The notes under the pieces are model-generated. The model was not told the DNA's origin. It was given only the letters and a program-made list of their open reading frames with translations, and searched no databases. The position numbers and the translations under genes are program-made. Positions 1 to 7,671 of a stretch of DNA of 29,671 bases are shown one piece after another (the stretch's first letter is position 1; every line of letters starts with the position of its first letter). Origin of the DNA: Chitinophagaceae bacterium (GTDB taxonomy: Bacteria; Bacteroidota; Bacteroidia; Chitinophagales; Chitinophagaceae); assembly GCA_947468255.1 (NCBI GenBank), contig CANIMM010000006.1, forward strand, positions 1 to 29,671, in the 5' to 3' direction.

Positions 1-5
1 ACCAA

Positions 6-263
6 TTACAAACCTGCCTTCTTTTCGTAACGTTTTTTAAATTTATCAATACGACCTGCAGTATCCACCAATACATTCTTACCAGTATAAAACGGATGAG
101 AAGTATTGGAAATTTCCAATTTAATTACAGGGTATTCATTTCCGTCTTCGTGTTTGATGGTTTCATTGGAATTAGCAGTAGAACGACTTAAGAAAGTAGT
201 ACCATTACTCATGTCTTTGAAAATCACAAAACGGTAATTCTTGGGATGCAAATCTTTTTTCAT
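6..263 (-). CDS. rpmE2: 50S ribosomal protein L31 type B
   Basis: This is a structural protein of the large ribosomal subunit. The 85-residue product begins MKKDLHPKNYRFVIFKDMS and carries the conserved block SNTSHPFYTGKNVLVDTAGR, followed by a basic FKKRYEKK tail, which is the L31 pattern. The CxxC zinc ligands of type A L31 are absent, so this is the zinc-independent (type B, YkgM-like) form. In many bacteria this form replaces the zinc form under zinc limitation, but Bacteroidota often carry only this one. The ATG at 263 sits about 40 nt downstream of a well-formed promoter (312-343), and the leader between them contains a hairpin. Full length; identification is secure. Confidence 0.97.
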   Translation of the reverse strand: MKKDLHPKNYRFVIFKDMSNGTTFLSRSTANSNETIKHEDGNEYPVIKLEISNTSHPFYTGKNVLVDTAGRIDKFKKRYEKKAGL

Positions 264-279
264 AATTATAAAAGTTTGT

Positions 280-304
280 GCATGGATTTGGCCATGCTTT
301 TTTT
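280..304 (+). terminator. Hairpin plus T7 run in the rpmE2 leader (plus-strand orientation)
   Basis: A 6-bp stem (gcatgg, 280-285, with ccatgc, 292-297) closes a 6-nt loop and is followed on the plus strand by seven T residues (298-304). As a terminator it points along the plus strand, antisense to rpmE2, where no plus-strand gene lies upstream. Read on the minus strand, it is a hairpin near the 5' end of the rpmE2 leader preceded by an A-run. It could stop antisense transcription or act as a leader structure; the sequence alone does not decide. Confidence 0.4.
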
Positions 305-311
305 AAGAATG

Positions 312-343
312 CAAATGTAGGGCTAATTAATTAATAAACCAAA
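312..343 (-). promoter_or_regulatory. Bacteroidota-type promoter for rpmE2
   Basis: On the minus strand the -7 element reads TACATTTG (312-319), an exact match to TAnnTTTG. A -33 TTTG lies at 340-343, 20 nt further upstream, which is the spacing known for Bacteroidota sigma-ABfr promoters. Transcription should start near 306, giving a leader of roughly 40 nt. The promoter falls wholly in the gap between yajQ and rpmE2, so rpmE2 need not depend on yajQ transcription. Confidence 0.65.
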
Positions 344-366
344 ATACTAACAAAGCAAAAGGCTGA

Positions 367-858
367 TTAGCTCTTCATATTGGTTTGCTGAAGGGCAATG
401 CCAATATTCCAGTTTTTTGACTCATGGATTACATCCTGCAGGTCGTCAATTTTTTTGCCGGTTACCCTAATAATGTCATCCATAATGGCAACCTGCACTT
501 TCAATCCACTATCCTTGATTAATTTCACTATTTTCTTCGCATCCTCTTGCTTAATGCCGTTTCTTACTAAAATCTCCTTTTTGACCACTTTTCCACTTTG
601 GTGTGGTTCCTTGCTCAAATCATAGATTTCTGCAGCCAAGCCCTGTTTCATACTTCGGCTAATCAGCACATCTACAATCTGGTTGAGTTTCATATCACTG
701 TCGGCCTCCAAATTTACTTTGAAGTCTTTTTTGTTCAGTTCTATCACCACATGCGATCCCTTAAAATCGAATCGATTGGTTACTTCCTTACTAACGATAT
801 TGATTGCATTGTCAAGTGTTTGCAAATCAACCTTACTGGCAAAGTCAAATGATGGCAT
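367..858 (-). CDS. yajQ: YajQ family nucleotide-binding protein (c-di-GMP-binding effector family)
   Basis: This is a small cytoplasmic protein of the YajQ/UPF0234 family; some members bind cyclic di-GMP and act as transcription co-regulators. The start is placed at the ATG at 858, giving 163 residues, the usual family length, and the typical opening MPSFDFASKVDLQTLDNA. Other family hallmarks are NRFDFKGS, the DFKVNLEADSDMKL segment, GLAAEIYDLS and the C-terminal IRVTGKKIDDLQDVI. The reading frame is open upstream to a GTG at 951, but that extension (HVVL-like, cysteine- and phenylalanine-rich) is not part of the family, and a promoter element (887-894) lies inside it. Downstream rpmE2 has its own promoter. 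Confidence 0.95.
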   Translation of the reverse strand: MPSFDFASKVDLQTLDNAINIVSKEVTNRFDFKGSHVVIELNKKDFKVNLEADSDMKLNQIVDVLISRSMKQGLAAEIYDLSKEPHQSGKVVKKEILVRNGIKQEDAKKIVKLIKDSGLKVQVAIMDDIIRVTGKKIDDLQDVIHESKNWNIGIALQQTNMKS

Positions 859-886
859 AGGAAAATTATTAATTATTAAACATGTA

Positions 887-894
887 CAAATATA
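887..894 (-). promoter_or_regulatory. -7 promoter element for yajQ
   Basis: The minus strand reads TATATTTG, an exact TAnnTTTG match, 29 nt before the yajQ ATG at 858. No TTG is found at the ideal -33 distance, so only the -7 half is supported. Its place favours the 858 start over the GTG at 951. Confidence 0.45.
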
Positions 895-981
895 AAAAAA
901 ACGCTTAAAAAATTTATTCAGATTAAATTGAGCAGTCGGTAAAACCACCACTAAACTTTGAAATAAAACTGCAAAATATAG

Positions 982-2316
982 TTATCCATTCTTTCTAGCT
1001 GCAGCCTTAAGTTGAACGGTCAGTAGAATCCCCAACCCAAATAATATCAGGCAAAACGAAATGATTTCCGCCTGACTAGGATGAATTCCTAAAAAATGGT
1101 ATTGATTATTTACCCTAATTTTTTCTACCACAAAACGCTCTAATCCGTTAACAATGAAATATATACCTGATACTGTACCGGCAATTTTTATTCTTTTTCT
1201 GAAGATCCAAATAAAAATGAATAACAAGGTGCAAATAACCGTTTCATAAAAAGGAGTAGGGAAAACTGGCAGCGGAAGCATCCTGTTATGGTCTTCATTA
1301 TTGCCCGGAATAATGATACCGTCATTATTTACATTTTGGGGGTAATTATAGGCCACCATCCAAACAGGAATAAAAGAAAAAGCTTTAACCTGTCTGCGTG
1401 GAACCATTTCAAGGCTGGAACTTTTCCGATCGGTTACATAGGTGGGAGAAGTTTTACCTGGGTCTAAGACCGTGCCTTCTAGAAAATAGGTCTTATGAAG
1501 TTCCAATTGAGCCTCGAATGCCCCAGTTTGGGCAGGTTTAACCTTACCGTTACTATCTGTAATATAAGCGCTATTAAACACACCCCAGTCACCATCACCA
1601 GAAACCTGACAACCGATGCGGCCAACAGCATAAGCTAGCAGCATAGCTAGGGTAATGGCATCGATGAGATGCACCAATTTAATGCCCTTCTTGATAGCAT
1701 ATATGCAAATAGCAATACCTGCAGTAATTAAGCCCCCGTAAAATGTTAATCCTCCTGCAGAAAAAATTCTATCAATGGGATGCTGAATAAAATCATCCCA
1801 ATTTTCAAGGTTATCAAAAATTTTTGCCCCTACAATACCAAATAAAAGGGCAATAATAACGATATCTCCTACCCTGTCGTGCGGCCAAATGCGAATACTT
1901 CTTTGTTCTGGTGACTTTAACTTCTGCTTATTCTTTTCCCGCCATTTTAGCCCCGTTAGAACAAAGGCGAGCACCAACCCCCCAACTAAGCTACCTTCAG
2001 AAGAAAAAATATAGGTTTGCGGGCTAATTTCGGCAGGTTTATTGAAAATTAAACCGAACAATTTATAGCCAAACCCAAAACCAACAATACAATTGGTCAA
2101 TAAATCAAAAAAAGAAGCTGGTTTTCCGATGGTAATGAATTCTTCCCTAGGGAAAAGCAGCCCTTGCTTTTCCTTTCGTTTCAATTCGCTATTGATTACA
2201 ATGGCGGCTACTATAAAACCAGTTGCCACCATTAACCCAAATGTGTTCAGAATTTTAAGTAATTCCCAGTCCACACCAAACCAGTCTTTAAATACGTAAT
2301 ATAAATTGGGATACAT
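982..2316 (-). CDS. lgt: Prolipoprotein diacylglyceryl transferase
   Basis: Lgt is an inner-membrane enzyme that moves the diacylglyceryl group of phosphatidylglycerol onto the lipobox cysteine of prolipoproteins, the first step of lipoprotein maturation. Several hydrophobic segments are visible (about residues 22-42, 72-90, 107-122, 150-166, 190-208, 217-231 and the C-terminus). The Lgt signature is GRIGCQVSGDGDWG (232-245), with the essential Arg at 233. The SAGGLTFYGGL motif (186-196) matches the E. coli SGGMSFHGGL region, with Tyr in place of His103. At 444 residues it is much longer than E. coli Lgt (about 290), because of an N-terminal extension and a roughly 90-residue insert after the signature; long forms are usual in Bacteroidota. 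It probably serves the lipoprotein at 13989-16310, among others. Confidence 0.95.
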   Translation of the reverse strand: MYPNLYYVFKDWFGVDWELLKILNTFGLMVATGFIVAAIVINSELKRKEKQGLLFPREEFITIGKPASFFDLLTNCIVGFGFGYKLFGLIFNKPAEISPQTYIFSSEGSLVGGLVLAFVLTGLKWREKNKQKLKSPEQRSIRIWPHDRVGDIVIIALLFGIVGAKIFDNLENWDDFIQHPIDRIFSAGGLTFYGGLITAGIAICIYAIKKGIKLVHLIDAITLAMLLAYAVGRIGCQVSGDGDWGVFNSAYITDSNGKVKPAQTGAFEAQLELHKTYFLEGTVLDPGKTSPTYVTDRKSSSLEMVPRRQVKAFSFIPVWMVAYNYPQNVNNDGIIIPGNNEDHNRMLPLPVFPTPFYETVICTLLFIFIWIFRKRIKIAGTVSGIYFIVNGLERFVVEKIRVNNQYHFLGIHPSQAEIISFCLILFGLGILLTVQLKAAARKNG

Positions 2317-2453
2317 TATTATATGAAATTTTAAAATAAGTACTGCAAGATATTCAAATAAACCGATTTAACACGTTGAAAAAGACTTTAGGCTAAACCT
2401 TGGATGTCGTATTTTTTGAGAAAAAAACAATTGAAAAAAGACTTAATCCAAAT

Positions 2454-2482
2454 GAAAATCCTGCAGTTATTTACTGCAGGAT
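2454..2482 (-). terminator. Intrinsic terminator of the bacilliredoxin gene
   Basis: A perfect 10-bp inverted repeat (2458-2467 and 2473-2482; core tcctgcag/ctgcagga) encloses a 5-nt loop, 31 nt after the minus-strand stop at 2513, and is followed on the minus strand by TTTTCATTT. On the plus strand the same hairpin is followed by a six-T run, so it could work in both directions. Confidence 0.7.
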
Positions 2483-2512
2483 AGCGTTTTTTACCGTTGA
2501 ATGAAACAATTA

Positions 2513-2929
2513 TTAATTGCAATGTTGCTCAAAAGCGCCAATCAAGTTCTCAGCAATCATTTGTGCACTTCTACCTTCAATGTTATGTCTTTCAATAAAA
2601 TGAACCAATTGGCCATTTTTAAACAAAGCAATAGCTGGAGAAGAAGGAGGGTAAGGCAAAAGATGCTCCCTAATTTTCTTTACTGCATCTACATCAAAGC
2701 CCGCAAAACTAGTAGTTAGGGAATTAGGCTTTTTAACACTGTTGTGAACAGCCATTAACACACCAGGCCTGGCAGTACCTGCGCTACAGCCACACACTGA
2801 ATTGATCACTACTAAAGTAGTTCCTTGTTCGGATATCTTTTCATCTACTTCAGAAGCTGTCAACATTTCGGCAAAACCGTTTTCTGTTAACTCTTCTTTC
2901 ATTGGGAGTACAATTTCTGCTGGATACAT
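2513..2929 (-). CDS. BrxA/BrxB family bacilliredoxin
   Basis: This is a small cytoplasmic thioredoxin-like protein of the YphP/YqiW family. In Firmicutes these remove bacillithiol from protein cysteines after oxidative stress; Bacteroidota members share the fold and the active-site motif. The 138-residue product has the characteristic CGC active site (C46-G-C48) in INSVCGCSAGTARPG, followed by the family's long helix and the cis-Pro region YPPSSPAIALFKNGQLVHF. The length matches the family (about 140-145). The gene is transcribed alone: an exact -7 element lies 25 nt upstream and a terminator 31 nt downstream. It is divergent from the secreted protein at 3159. Confidence 0.93.
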   Translation of the reverse strand: MYPAEIVLPMKEELTENGFAEMLTASEVDEKISEQGTTLVVINSVCGCSAGTARPGVLMAVHNSVKKPNSLTTSFAGFDVDAVKKIREHLLPYPPSSPAIALFKNGQLVHFIERHNIEGRSAQMIAENLIGAFEQHCN

Positions 2930-2953
2930 ATTATAATATTTTTATTGGAAACA

Positions 2954-2961
2954 CAAATTTA
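2954..2961 (-). promoter_or_regulatory. -7 promoter element for the bacilliredoxin gene
   Basis: The minus strand reads TAAATTTG, an exact TAnnTTTG match, 25 nt before the ATG at 2929. No convincing -33 element lies at the right distance. Confidence 0.4.
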
Positions 2962-3088
2962 CAAACTTGAATCCAATTATTCATCGAAGAATGTCAATAA
3001 ATGATATAAAATTGAGTATCCCCCGCAAAAAGGGTGCATTCGATACTTAATCAGCTAGTTTGAATATAATAAGTTAAAAAATAGCAGT

Positions 3089-3096
3089 TAATTTTG
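3089..3096 (+). promoter_or_regulatory. -7 promoter element for the plus-strand secreted protein
   Basis: The plus strand reads TAATTTTG, an exact TAnnTTTG match, 62 nt before the ATG at 3159. A TTTG at 3059-3062 is 26 nt upstream, longer than the usual spacing, so the call is weak. Confidence 0.33.
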
Positions 3097-3158
3097 GATA
3101 GACGCAAATTTTTATTTTAAAAATTGTAATTTTATTTATTCTGAATTTAAAAATCACC

Positions 3159-4415
3159 ATGGTTATCAATAAAAGTACAATTACAGCCCTCTTTATTCTT
3201 TTTACTATTACTTGTCAAGCTCAAATCATACCTGATTCCACTATAAAGGCGGTAATAAATACAGACTCCGTTTTAAGAATCAGAAATATCAACCCTTATA
3301 TCACCCTTCATGTTGACTCCACCTTGCGATATGATTTTGAAATTAATAAGGACCCTGCTCAATATTATTGGTACCTGAAGAATTCACCCGTTGGGTTAAA
3401 AATCAATAGGCAAACCGGTGTATTAACCTTTAAGGCTGAAAAATCATATTTTCTTTCTGGTAAATTAAAATATGATTACGAGTATAAAGTAAATATCGGT
3501 ATACAGAATTTAAACAACCCTTTAGAACATATTGATACCTCCTTCAGTCTGTTGTTTTTTAATACCGATATTATTGTGTCAACCATTAAGCCTACCGTAA
3601 CCAATGTTATATATGCAGAAGAGGGAGATACCATTAATTTTAGGCTACAATGCGATATAGGAAGTTTCCCTATAGAGGAAATTACCTATTTCAGTAATTA
3701 TCCGGCAAAATCGACTACACCCATTAGCAAGTGCAACGATGAATATACTTGGTATATACCCTTTGATTTTATTAAAGAAAGTGATAAAGAAAAACAAAAG
3801 TTGTTAGAGTTATTTTTTGTTGGAATCAACAAATTCAATAACAGGGATACCTCCATCATACGAGTCTATGTAAAAGACAATATTAACTACCCTCAACGAA
3901 TAATTGAATTTGAAAATTTGAGAAAAGAAGTTACCAATTACATCCTTCAGCTAAAAAGCAGTTTTCGTTTGATTGATAAAAAATTAAAAAAGACTAAAAA
4001 AACAAGAACAGGATTCGACCTTGGATCGGCTGTAACTGGCTTAGGGGGGACAGTGTTTTCTTCACTGCCCAATGTTGACCAAAAAACGGTCGGTAAAATT
4101 TTACCTAGCGTAGGAGTAGCTTTGGTACCTGTAAAGGAAGCAACGGCCCCCAATGTAACCTCTGATCAAAATACCGCATTACTGATTAGAAATAGTATTA
4201 AAAGGCTTGAATACCTGATAACTGACAACACGCTGTTGGGAGAGAGAGACCCTGAAATTTTAACCAAGACAAAAAAGATAAAGGATGAGATCAAGCAGCT
4301 GCAAATTCAGTTAATTGATATCCCCCTGGCAGATGAAAATTTAAGCAGCAAGGAATTGGATGAATATTTTAACAATCCCCAAGTGAACAAAAAATACAGG
4401 GTTAAAAAGAAATAA
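3159..4415 (+). CDS. Secreted protein of unknown function with Ig/cadherin-like region
   Basis: I do not recognise a named family; this is the only plus-strand gene in the window. Residues 1-21 form a clear signal peptide (hydrophobic ALFILFTIT, then CQAQ), so the 418-residue product is exported. Residues about 50-130 resemble a bacterial Ig/cadherin-like fold: YYWYLKNSPVGLKINRQTG followed by VLTF is the pattern of putative-Ig domains that end in a 'what the text means' beta hairpin. A second beta-rich unit follows (about 135-245). Residues 250-285 are charged and helical, then comes a small-residue stretch GFDLGSAVTGLGGTVFSSLP (about 287-306), and then a second helical region (340-390) that could form a coiled coil. 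The tail is very basic (KKYRVKKK). Its gene end converges with speA, 33 nt away, with no hairpin visible between them. Confidence 0.8.
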   Translation: MVINKSTITALFILFTITCQAQIIPDSTIKAVINTDSVLRIRNINPYITLHVDSTLRYDFEINKDPAQYYWYLKNSPVGLKINRQTGVLTFKAEKSYFLSGKLKYDYEYKVNIGIQNLNNPLEHIDTSFSLLFFNTDIIVSTIKPTVTNVIYAEEGDTINFRLQCDIGSFPIEEITYFSNYPAKSTTPISKCNDEYTWYIPFDFIKESDKEKQKLLELFFVGINKFNNRDTSIIRVYVKDNINYPQRIIEFENLRKEVTNYILQLKSSFRLIDKKLKKTKKTRTGFDLGSAVTGLGGTVFSSLPNVDQKTVGKILPSVGVALVPVKEATAPNVTSDQNTALLIRNSIKRLEYLITDNTLLGERDPEILTKTKKIKDEIKQLQIQLIDIPLADENLSSKELDEYFNNPQVNKKYRVKKK

Positions 4416-4448
4416 TACTTATTGTTGCCTTTCAATTTTTGGAATTAT

Positions 4449-5849
4449 TTAATACCCTAAAATCTTCAACATGCTTTGGGCAGTTTGTTCCTTTGCATAC
4501 ACCCAATCCACTAGTTTTCCGCTTTTATCGTGTCCCAAAATAATATGCTTCGGTGAAGGAATTAAACAATGCTTGATTCCTCCATATCCACTTATTTGAT
4601 CTTGATAAGCACCTGTATGGAAAAACCCAACATACAAAGGCTCTTCACTAGTGAGTTTAGGTAAAAACACTTCATTGATATGCTCTTCGGAATCATAATA
4701 ATCATGGCTATCGCAGGTAATACCGCCTAGGGTTACACGCTGGTATTCCTCTTTCCATTTATTGATGGGCAGCATCAAAAACTTTTCGCCAATTCCCCAG
4801 GTATCAGGCAAAGTAGTAATAAAAGAGGAGTCAATCATATACCATATTTCGCGGTCATTCTGCATTTTTTCACCGATCACACTATAAATATGTGCCATAC
4901 TCTCACCAACAGTATAGCTGCCAAACTCTGTGAAGATATTGGGCATTTGCACCTTGTTACGTTTACAGGCAACTTTTATATTTCTTACAATTTCATTAAT
5001 CATGAACTGGTAGTCATAATCAAATCCGAGTGAATGCTTAATCGGAAATCCTCCCCCGATATTGATTGAATCCAGTTCCGGACAAATCTTTTTTAATTGG
5101 CAGTACAAGTTGATTACTTTATTGAGTTCACTCCAATAATAGATATCATCCTTAATGCCTTTATTTAAGAAAATATGTAGCATTTTCAATTGGAACTTAT
5201 GTTCCATCCCCTCGATCTCATCTACATAAAATTCCAATACATCTTTTGCCCTCATACCCAATCTAGATGTGTAAAAAGGAAAATTAGGCTCTTCTTCAGC
5301 AGCAACTCGAATACCCAATTTAAAGGGCGTTTTAACAGACTTATAAGCCTTCAACTCCTCTTTATTATCGAGAATGGGAATCACATTTTTAAATCCAGTA
5401 TTTAACAAACGGGAAATTCGAGTGGTATAAGGTTTTTGTTTGTACCCATTGCAAATAATAAAAGTGTCTTTGTTGATCTTCCTTCTAGCATATAATTTAT
5501 TAACAATATCGATATCATAGGCGTAGGAAGTCTCTAGATGAATATCATTTTTTAAAGCCTCTTCGACAATAAAGGAAAAATGGGAGCTCTTGGTACAATA
5601 ACAATAATTGTATTTACCCTCGTATTTATGTTTTTTGAAAGCATTGGCAAACATTTCTTTTGCCTTTTTAATCTGATTGCCAATTTTTGGCAAATAAGTA
5701 AGTTTTAGCGGAGTGCCGTATTTGTCTATCAATGCTTTTATATCCTGTCCATTATATTGTAAATACTCATCTACCACTTTAAAATCTTCCTGAGGGAAAT
5801 TAAAAGTCTGGTCCACCAAATCGGCGTAAGTATTATTCATGTTATTCAT
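4449..5849 (-). CDS. speA: Arginine decarboxylase, short Bacteroidota type (fold-type III PLP enzyme)
   Basis: This enzyme decarboxylates arginine to agmatine, the entry to polyamine synthesis. The N-terminal PLP-barrel lysine is K87 in NYCYCTKSSH, equivalent to the YAVKAN motif of the ornithine/arginine/diaminopimelate decarboxylase family. The phosphate-binding glycine loop is SINIGGGFPI (261-270), the TEFGSYTVGES segment (308-317) matches the E-P-G-R motif region, and the catalytic Cys-Asp pair is C379-D380 in GGITCDSHDYYD. At 466 residues it lacks the insert and C-terminal extension of the roughly 630-residue E. coli-type SpeA. An in-frame ATG at 5840 (codon 4) is an equally possible start. 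The -7 element at 5876-5883 is 27 nt upstream. Related decarboxylases for carboxynorspermidine or diaminopimelate are less likely. Confidence 0.87.
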   Translation of the reverse strand: MNNMNNTYADLVDQTFNFPQEDFKVVDEYLQYNGQDIKALIDKYGTPLKLTYLPKIGNQIKKAKEMFANAFKKHKYEGKYNYCYCTKSSHFSFIVEEALKNDIHLETSYAYDIDIVNKLYARRKINKDTFIICNGYKQKPYTTRISRLLNTGFKNVIPILDNKEELKAYKSVKTPFKLGIRVAAEEEPNFPFYTSRLGMRAKDVLEFYVDEIEGMEHKFQLKMLHIFLNKGIKDDIYYWSELNKVINLYCQLKKICPELDSINIGGGFPIKHSLGFDYDYQFMINEIVRNIKVACKRNKVQMPNIFTEFGSYTVGESMAHIYSVIGEKMQNDREIWYMIDSSFITTLPDTWGIGEKFLMLPINKWKEEYQRVTLGGITCDSHDYYDSEEHINEVFLPKLTSEEPLYVGFFHTGAYQDQISGYGGIKHCLIPSPKHIILGHDKSGKLVDWVYAKEQTAQSMLKILGY

Positions 5850-5875
5850 TTCCTTAAATGGGTTTAAATTTAATG

Positions 5876-5883
5876 CAAATGTA
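5876..5883 (-). promoter_or_regulatory. -7 promoter element for arginine decarboxylase
   Basis: The minus strand reads TACATTTG, an exact TAnnTTTG match, 27 nt before the ATG at 5849. A TTG at 5899-5901 is only 15 nt upstream of it, shorter than ideal. It lies immediately after the U-run of the L20 terminator. Confidence 0.45.
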
Positions 5884-5898
5884 ATTCAATGATGGATT

Positions 5899-5937
5899 CA
5901 ATAAATAAAAAACCGGATGCGACATTGTCGCACCCGG
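5899..5937 (-). terminator. Intrinsic terminator of rpmI-rplT
   Basis: On the minus strand an 11-bp GC-rich stem (5927-5937 with 5913-5923, including one G-U pair) closes a 3-nt loop and is followed by TTTTTTATTTATT. It lies 74 nt past the rplT stop. On the plus strand the G-U pair becomes an A-C mismatch, so the structure is built for the minus-strand transcript. Confidence 0.85.
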
Positions 5938-6010
5938 CAGCTATTTTGTAAGGTTGAAAAGAAATAAGGTGAATGCTGGATGTTTCCACGCTAGCCATTT
6001 TTCTCATTAC

Positions 6011-6355
6011 CTATTTCACCTGAGCTATCAAACTCTTGAAACTATCTGGTTCGTTCATGGCTAAATCTGCCAAAACTTTACGATTGATATCAATATTCTT
6101 TACAGCCAACTTATGAATAAATTCACTGTAAGTCATACCTTCAGCTCTAACGGCCGCATTGATACGGGCAATCCATAAAGTGCGGTATTCGCGTTTTTTT
6201 AATTTACGGCCAACGTAGCTATACGTTAAACCTTTTTCCATTACGTTTTTGGCAACGGTATATACATTTTTACGTTTACCGTAATATCCTTTGGCGGCTT
6301 TGAGTACTCTTTTTCTTCTGGCCCTTGATGCAACTGCATTTTTTGAACGTGGCAT
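6011..6355 (-). CDS. rplT: 50S ribosomal protein L20
   Basis: L20 is an early assembly protein of the large subunit and, in several phyla, a translational repressor of its own operon. The 114-residue product opens MPRSKNAVASRARRKRVLKA and continues with GYYGKRKNVYTVAKN and the conserved WIARINAAVRAEGMTYSEFI, all hallmark L20 blocks. It is full length. It lies 57 nt after rpmI and shares its transcript, which ends at the strong hairpin at 5899-5937. Confidence 0.98.
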   Translation of the reverse strand: MPRSKNAVASRARRKRVLKAAKGYYGKRKNVYTVAKNVMEKGLTYSYVGRKLKKREYRTLWIARINAAVRAEGMTYSEFIHKLAVKNIDINRKVLADLAMNEPDSFKSLIAQVK

Positions 6356-6412
6356 ATCTTAATTTTTTGAAATGTTAATGTTGTGATGTAAAATCCAATA
6401 ACTATTAGGAAA

Positions 6413-6613
6413 TTACCCCTTTAGGCGCAATAAACGCAGCACGAAATCATGGTTGGTAGAATGAACCATACCATCTTTTCTCATATTACGCTTGCGTTTT
6501 TTTGATTTTTTGGTTAAGATGTGACGTTTGAAGGGTTTTTGGAAGGTAATTAAACCGGTTCCGGTAACTTTAAAACGCTTTTTTGCGCTTGAGTTGGTTT
6601 TAACTTTTGGCAT
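6413..6613 (-). CDS. rpmI: 50S ribosomal protein L35
   Basis: L35 is a small basic protein of the large subunit. The 66-residue product has the family opening MPKVKTNSSAKKRFKVTGTG and the basic run HILTKKSKKRKRNMR, and ends DFVLRLLRLKG. It is the first gene of a two-gene unit with rplT. infC, the usual upstream partner, is not here: the next gene upstream is plsC, 255 nt away, and a promoter-like element plus a leader of about 100 nt fill that gap. Confidence 0.97.
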   Translation of the reverse strand: MPKVKTNSSAKKRFKVTGTGLITFQKPFKRHILTKKSKKRKRNMRKDGMVHSTNHDFVLRLLRLKG

Positions 6614-6723
6614 TTAATAACTGATTATAGTTACTCCCTGCTGGCGCCCCGAACAGACGGGAACTTGTAGAGCCTTGTGGGAAATGTGTGAAAAAGAACA
6701 TTCTTTTTCGGGCGGCAAAGGTA
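6614..6723 (-). promoter_or_regulatory. Promoter element and structured leader of rpmI-rplT
   Basis: The minus strand shows TACCTTTG (6716-6723), an exact -7 match, without a clear -33 element. The leader from about 6711 to the ATG contains a 9+9 inverted repeat with a 2-nt centre (6690-6709, gaaaaagaa/ttctttttc), a G/C-rich section (about 6635-6665), and a small hairpin taact/agtta (6618-6622 and 6629-6633) directly before the start codon. This is compatible with the known L20 feedback on L35-L20 translation, but no L20-binding site is identified here. Confidence 0.4.
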
Positions 6724-6868
6724 GGTAAAAAACAAATACGGCGCTCGTAAATAATGAATATTACTAAAATGTAGGAATTTAGCCCCCTATTTTGCTTGAA
6801 TAAAAGCTAATTGAAGGAAGCCCCAAGTATTGGGATTGGAAAAAATTAAACCTTTCAACAGATTTTCG

Positions 6869-7663
6869 TTAACTACCTGACTGGCTTCCATTTACATAAT
6901 AATCCCTCATTATTGCAAAAACTTGGTCTTTAAGGTCAGTTGGTTTTACATCTAAAGAAGCAACCGGGGGTAAAAAATGCATTTTCAATCGCCTTGGAAC
7001 CAAAAAAAATCCCTTATCAATGGGCATTGCTTCTCTAGTGCCAAAAATAACACAAGGGATGACATCTTTTTTTGCATCTACGGCAAGCTTAAATGCTCCA
7101 TCATAAAAGGGTTTCAGCGGCTGACCCGTCCGGTTACGGGTACCTTCTGGATAAATACACATGTGAATATTATTTTGAAGTACGGTGCGCATGGCTTCGA
7201 AACTTTTTCGGCGGCTCTGGTCATTTTTTCGATCCACTAATACAGATCCTCTTTTATAAAACCAACCAAAAATAGGCACTTTGGCAAAAGATGATTTTGC
7301 AATGGTTTTATTACCACCCGGCACAAAAGGAGCTGAAAGGGGTACATCAATCAGCGCATTGTGGTTATAGACGATCACATAAGTCTCCCCTTTTTTAAAA
7401 TTTTCTTTTCCTTCTACAGTTACCGGACAACCTACCAAGTACAACCAGCTTCTCATCCAGCATCTTGAAACCCAAATGAAATAGTCCTGGCCTTTTTTGC
7501 CGGGTATCAGATAAGCAACCATCGATGGTAAAAAAATAATCAGGAAGCTAATCACAAAACTCACTAGCCCCCAGAGCGCCCAAAACCGTCCAAACAAATT
7601 GAATAAAAAATCAACGATGGCAATATTACCCCTGCTTTCATCTACCTTTTTTGTATGCTGCAT
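6869..7663 (-). CDS. plsC: 1-acyl-sn-glycerol-3-phosphate acyltransferase (PlsC family)
   Basis: This membrane-associated enzyme adds the second acyl chain in phosphatidic acid synthesis. The frame is open to a TTG at 7669, but the ATG at 7663, two codons in, is the preferred start (264 residues). A long hydrophobic segment spans about residues 27-54. The catalytic HX4D motif is H101-N-A-L-I-D106, the acceptor-binding motif is FYKRGS followed by VLVDR (135-145), and the EGTR motif is at 173-176 in YPEGTRNRTG. The order and spacing fit PlsC. It follows ung with only 8 nt between them, so the two are co-transcribed. Another lysophospholipid or ornithine-lipid acyltransferase of the same family cannot be excluded. 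Confidence 0.9.
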   Translation of the reverse strand: MQHTKKVDESRGNIAIVDFLFNLFGRFWALWGLVSFVISFLIIFLPSMVAYLIPGKKGQDYFIWVSRCWMRSWLYLVGCPVTVEGKENFKKGETYVIVYNHNALIDVPLSAPFVPGGNKTIAKSSFAKVPIFGWFYKRGSVLVDRKNDQSRRKSFEAMRTVLQNNIHMCIYPEGTRNRTGQPLKPFYDGAFKLAVDAKKDVIPCVIFGTREAMPIDKGFFLVPRRLKMHFLPPVASLDVKPTDLKDQVFAIMRDYYVNGSQSGS

Positions 7664-7671
7664 AGCCAAAT

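Noticed and set aside
859..951. N-terminal extension of YajQ to a GTG at 951
   Set aside because: The YajQ family starts at MPSFDF (858), the extension has no family match, and an exact -7 promoter element lies within it.
6822..6850. Terminator after plsC (cccaa/ttggg pairing)
   Set aside because: The stem is five base pairs and no U-run follows on the minus strand.
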